Assembly (NCBI GenBank): GCA_021786265.1
Contig: JAJYNP010000308.1
Location: 1-5,946, forward strand
DNA: 5,946 nucleotides
From: Chloroflexota bacterium
GTDB lineage: Bacteria > Chloroflexota > Limnocylindria > Limnocylindrales > CSP1-4
Direction: 5' to 3'
Shown piece after piece: positions 4,698-5,946 of the stretch (position 1 is the stretch's first letter; each line of letters begins with the position of its first letter). A program made the translations under genes and the position numbers. A model generated the notes under the pieces. That model was given only the letters and a program-made list of their open reading frames with translations, was not told where the DNA came from and ran no database searches.

Positions 4698-5946
4698 CTA
4701 CGGGCGGGCAACCTCGGCCGAAACCACGCTCGCCGGCAGCGCATCCACCAGCGGGGTGGTCCAAGCCCAGGCACTGCCCTGCCGGGCGGCCTCGGTCCGC
4801 AGCGGAAGCCCGAAGATCCTGATGAACCCCACCGCGCTGGCATGGTCGAACGCGTCGTCGGCATCGTACGTGGCCAGCGCGCGGTCGTAGAGCGACAGGT
4901 CGCTGCGCCGTCCGACCACCGCGAGCGAGCCGTGGTCCAGGCGCACCCGGACCTCGCCCGAGACGACCCGCTGGGAGGACCGCACGTAGTCGCGCAGGTC
5001 GCGGTGCAGCGCGTTGAACCAGAGGCCGTCGTAGGTGGCCTGGGCCAGCTCGTCGCTCACCAGCCGGTTGAAGCGCAGCTGCTCCTTCGAGAGCGTGAGC
5101 CCCTCGAGGGCACGGTGGGCGGCGACCAGCACGACGGCGGCTGGCGATTCGTAGATCTCCCGGCTCTTGATGCCGATCAGGCGGTCCTCGACGTGGTCGA
5201 TCCGGCCGACCCCGTGGGCTCCCGCCAGCGCGCCCAGCTGGTCGATCAGCTCGACCGCCGACAGGCGCACGCCGTCCAGGCTCACCGGGATGCCGCCCTC
5301 GAAGCCGATGGTGACCTCGGCCGGGACCGCCGGCGCCTTGCCGGGATCCACCGTCCAGGCGTACACGTCGGCGGGCGGTGCCGTCCACGGGTCCTCCAGG
5401 ACGCCCGTCTCGATCGAGCGGCCCCAGATGTTCTGGTCGATCGAGTACGGCGAGGCCTTCGTGATGGGCACCTCGATCCCGCGGGCCTGCGCGTACTCGA
5501 TCTCCTGGTCGCGCGACAGCCCCATCCCGATGCGCATGGGGGCGATCACCTCGAGCGAGGGATCGAGGGCGTGCACGGCGACGTCGAAGCGGACCTGGTC
5601 GTTCCCCTTGCCGGTGCAGCCGTGGGCCACCGCGTCCGCGCCCTCCCGCTGGGCGACCTCCACCAGGAGCTGGGCGATCAGCGGCCGCGCCAGCGCCGTG
5701 GCCAGCGGGTACACGCCCTGGTAGAGCGCGTTCGCCTGCATCGAGGGGAAGCAGTAGTCGACCACGAACCGTTCGCGCGCATCGAGCACGTAGGCCCGGG
5801 ACGCGCCGGCGCTGATCGCCCGGCGCTGCACGCCCTCCCGGAGCGAACCGCCGCCGACGTCGACGGTGAGGGTGACGACGTCGGCGTCCATCGTCTCCCG
5901 GAGCCAGGCGACGGCGACCGAGGTGTCGAGGCCGCCGGAGTAGGCG
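4698..5946 (-). CDS. argG: Argininosuccinate synthase, start codon just outside the window
   Basis: ArgG joins citrulline and aspartate, using ATP, to make argininosuccinate in the arginine pathway; it is a cytoplasmic tetramer. The reading frame stays open to the window edge and gives AYSGGLDTS (codons 5921-5945), the ATP-binding loop that lies close to the N-terminus in the family. So 415 residues are visible and only a few are missing; the ATG at 5891 is internal. Other hallmarks are NALYQGVYPLATALARPL, the signature GCTGKGNDQVRF (5586-5621), YSIDQNIWGRSIE, LEDPW and GIKSREIYESPAA. The C-terminal domain is full length and ends in VVSAEVARP. A GNAT gene follows 24 bases after the stop, so they likely share a transcript. 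Nothing looks broken. Its promoter would be outside the window. Confidence 0.96.
   Translation of the reverse strand, partial: AYSGGLDTSVAVAWLRETMDADVVTLTVDVGGGSLREGVQRRAISAGASRAYVLDARERFVVDYCFPSMQANALYQGVYPLATALARPLIAQLLVEVAQREGADAVAHGCTGKGNDQVRFDVAVHALDPSLEVIAPMRIGMGLSRDQEIEYAQARGIEVPITKASPYSIDQNIWGRSIETGVLEDPWTAPPADVYAWTVDPGKAPAVPAEVTIGFEGGIPVSLDGVRLSAVELIDQLGALAGAHGVGRIDHVEDRLIGIKSREIYESPAAVVLVAAHRALEGLTLSKEQLRFNRLVSDELAQATYDGLWFNALHRDLRDYVRSSQRVVSGEVRVRLDHGSLAVVGRRSDLSLYDRALATYDADDAFDHASAVGFIRIFGLPLRTEAARQGSAWAWTTPLVDALPASVVSAEVARP

Noticed and set aside
5167..5724. Plus-strand open frame of 185 codons opposite argG
   Set aside because: It runs against highly conserved argG motifs and has no recognisable family.
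5889..5891. ATG at 5891 as the start of argG
   Set aside because: The codons upstream of it encode the essential SGGLDTS ATP-binding loop, so this Met is internal.
1..5946. CRISPR array, tRNA, rRNA, insertion sequence or attachment site
   Set aside because: No spaced direct repeats, tRNA cloverleaf, rRNA-like sequence, transposase or terminal inverted repeats were seen on reading both strands.

Overview
This is a GC-rich bacterial window with dense coding, short gaps and frequent GTG starts. The high GC and the short GNAT acetyltransferase beside argG would suit a high-GC lineage such as Chloroflexota or Actinomycetota. That is an impression only: there is no rRNA or other taxonomic marker here.

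The window holds two blocks that converge head to head. Positions 1-4067 (plus strand) form an arsenic/metalloid-handling cluster. It starts with the 3' part of a double-domain ArsA ATPase. Two small tandem paralogues of the YlbF/YmcA (Com_YlbF) family follow, both ending in a short Ser/Gly/Cys tail. After a 148-base gap carrying a promoter-like, AT-richer patch come an ArsR repressor with a CxC metal-binding motif, an ArsP/DUF318-type permease whose GTG start overlaps the arsR stop, and a small thioredoxin-fold protein with a CANC active site. A strong GC hairpin lies directly behind the permease stop codon.

Positions 4083-5946 (minus strand) form an arginine-biosynthesis block: argG (argininosuccinate synthase, cut by the window end just before its start codon) followed 24 bases later by a GNAT acetyltransferase that resembles short N-acetylglutamate synthases and carries a Cys-rich insert and a C-terminal extension. 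Only 15 bases separate the two converging blocks, and no terminator is visible there.

A plausible working model is that ArsR senses As(III) or a related thiophile and releases arsR-arsP-thioredoxin. The thioredoxin-like protein may supply or protect thiols. ArsA would energise efflux or act as a metalloid-binding ATPase. The YlbF-like pair is the unexplained part: its Cys tails, and the fact that the Bacillus YlbF/YmcA proteins are Fe-S proteins, suggest a metalloid- or cluster-binding partner of ArsA. ArsB, ArsC, ArsD and ArsM are not in the window, so the ArsA partner pump is not established.
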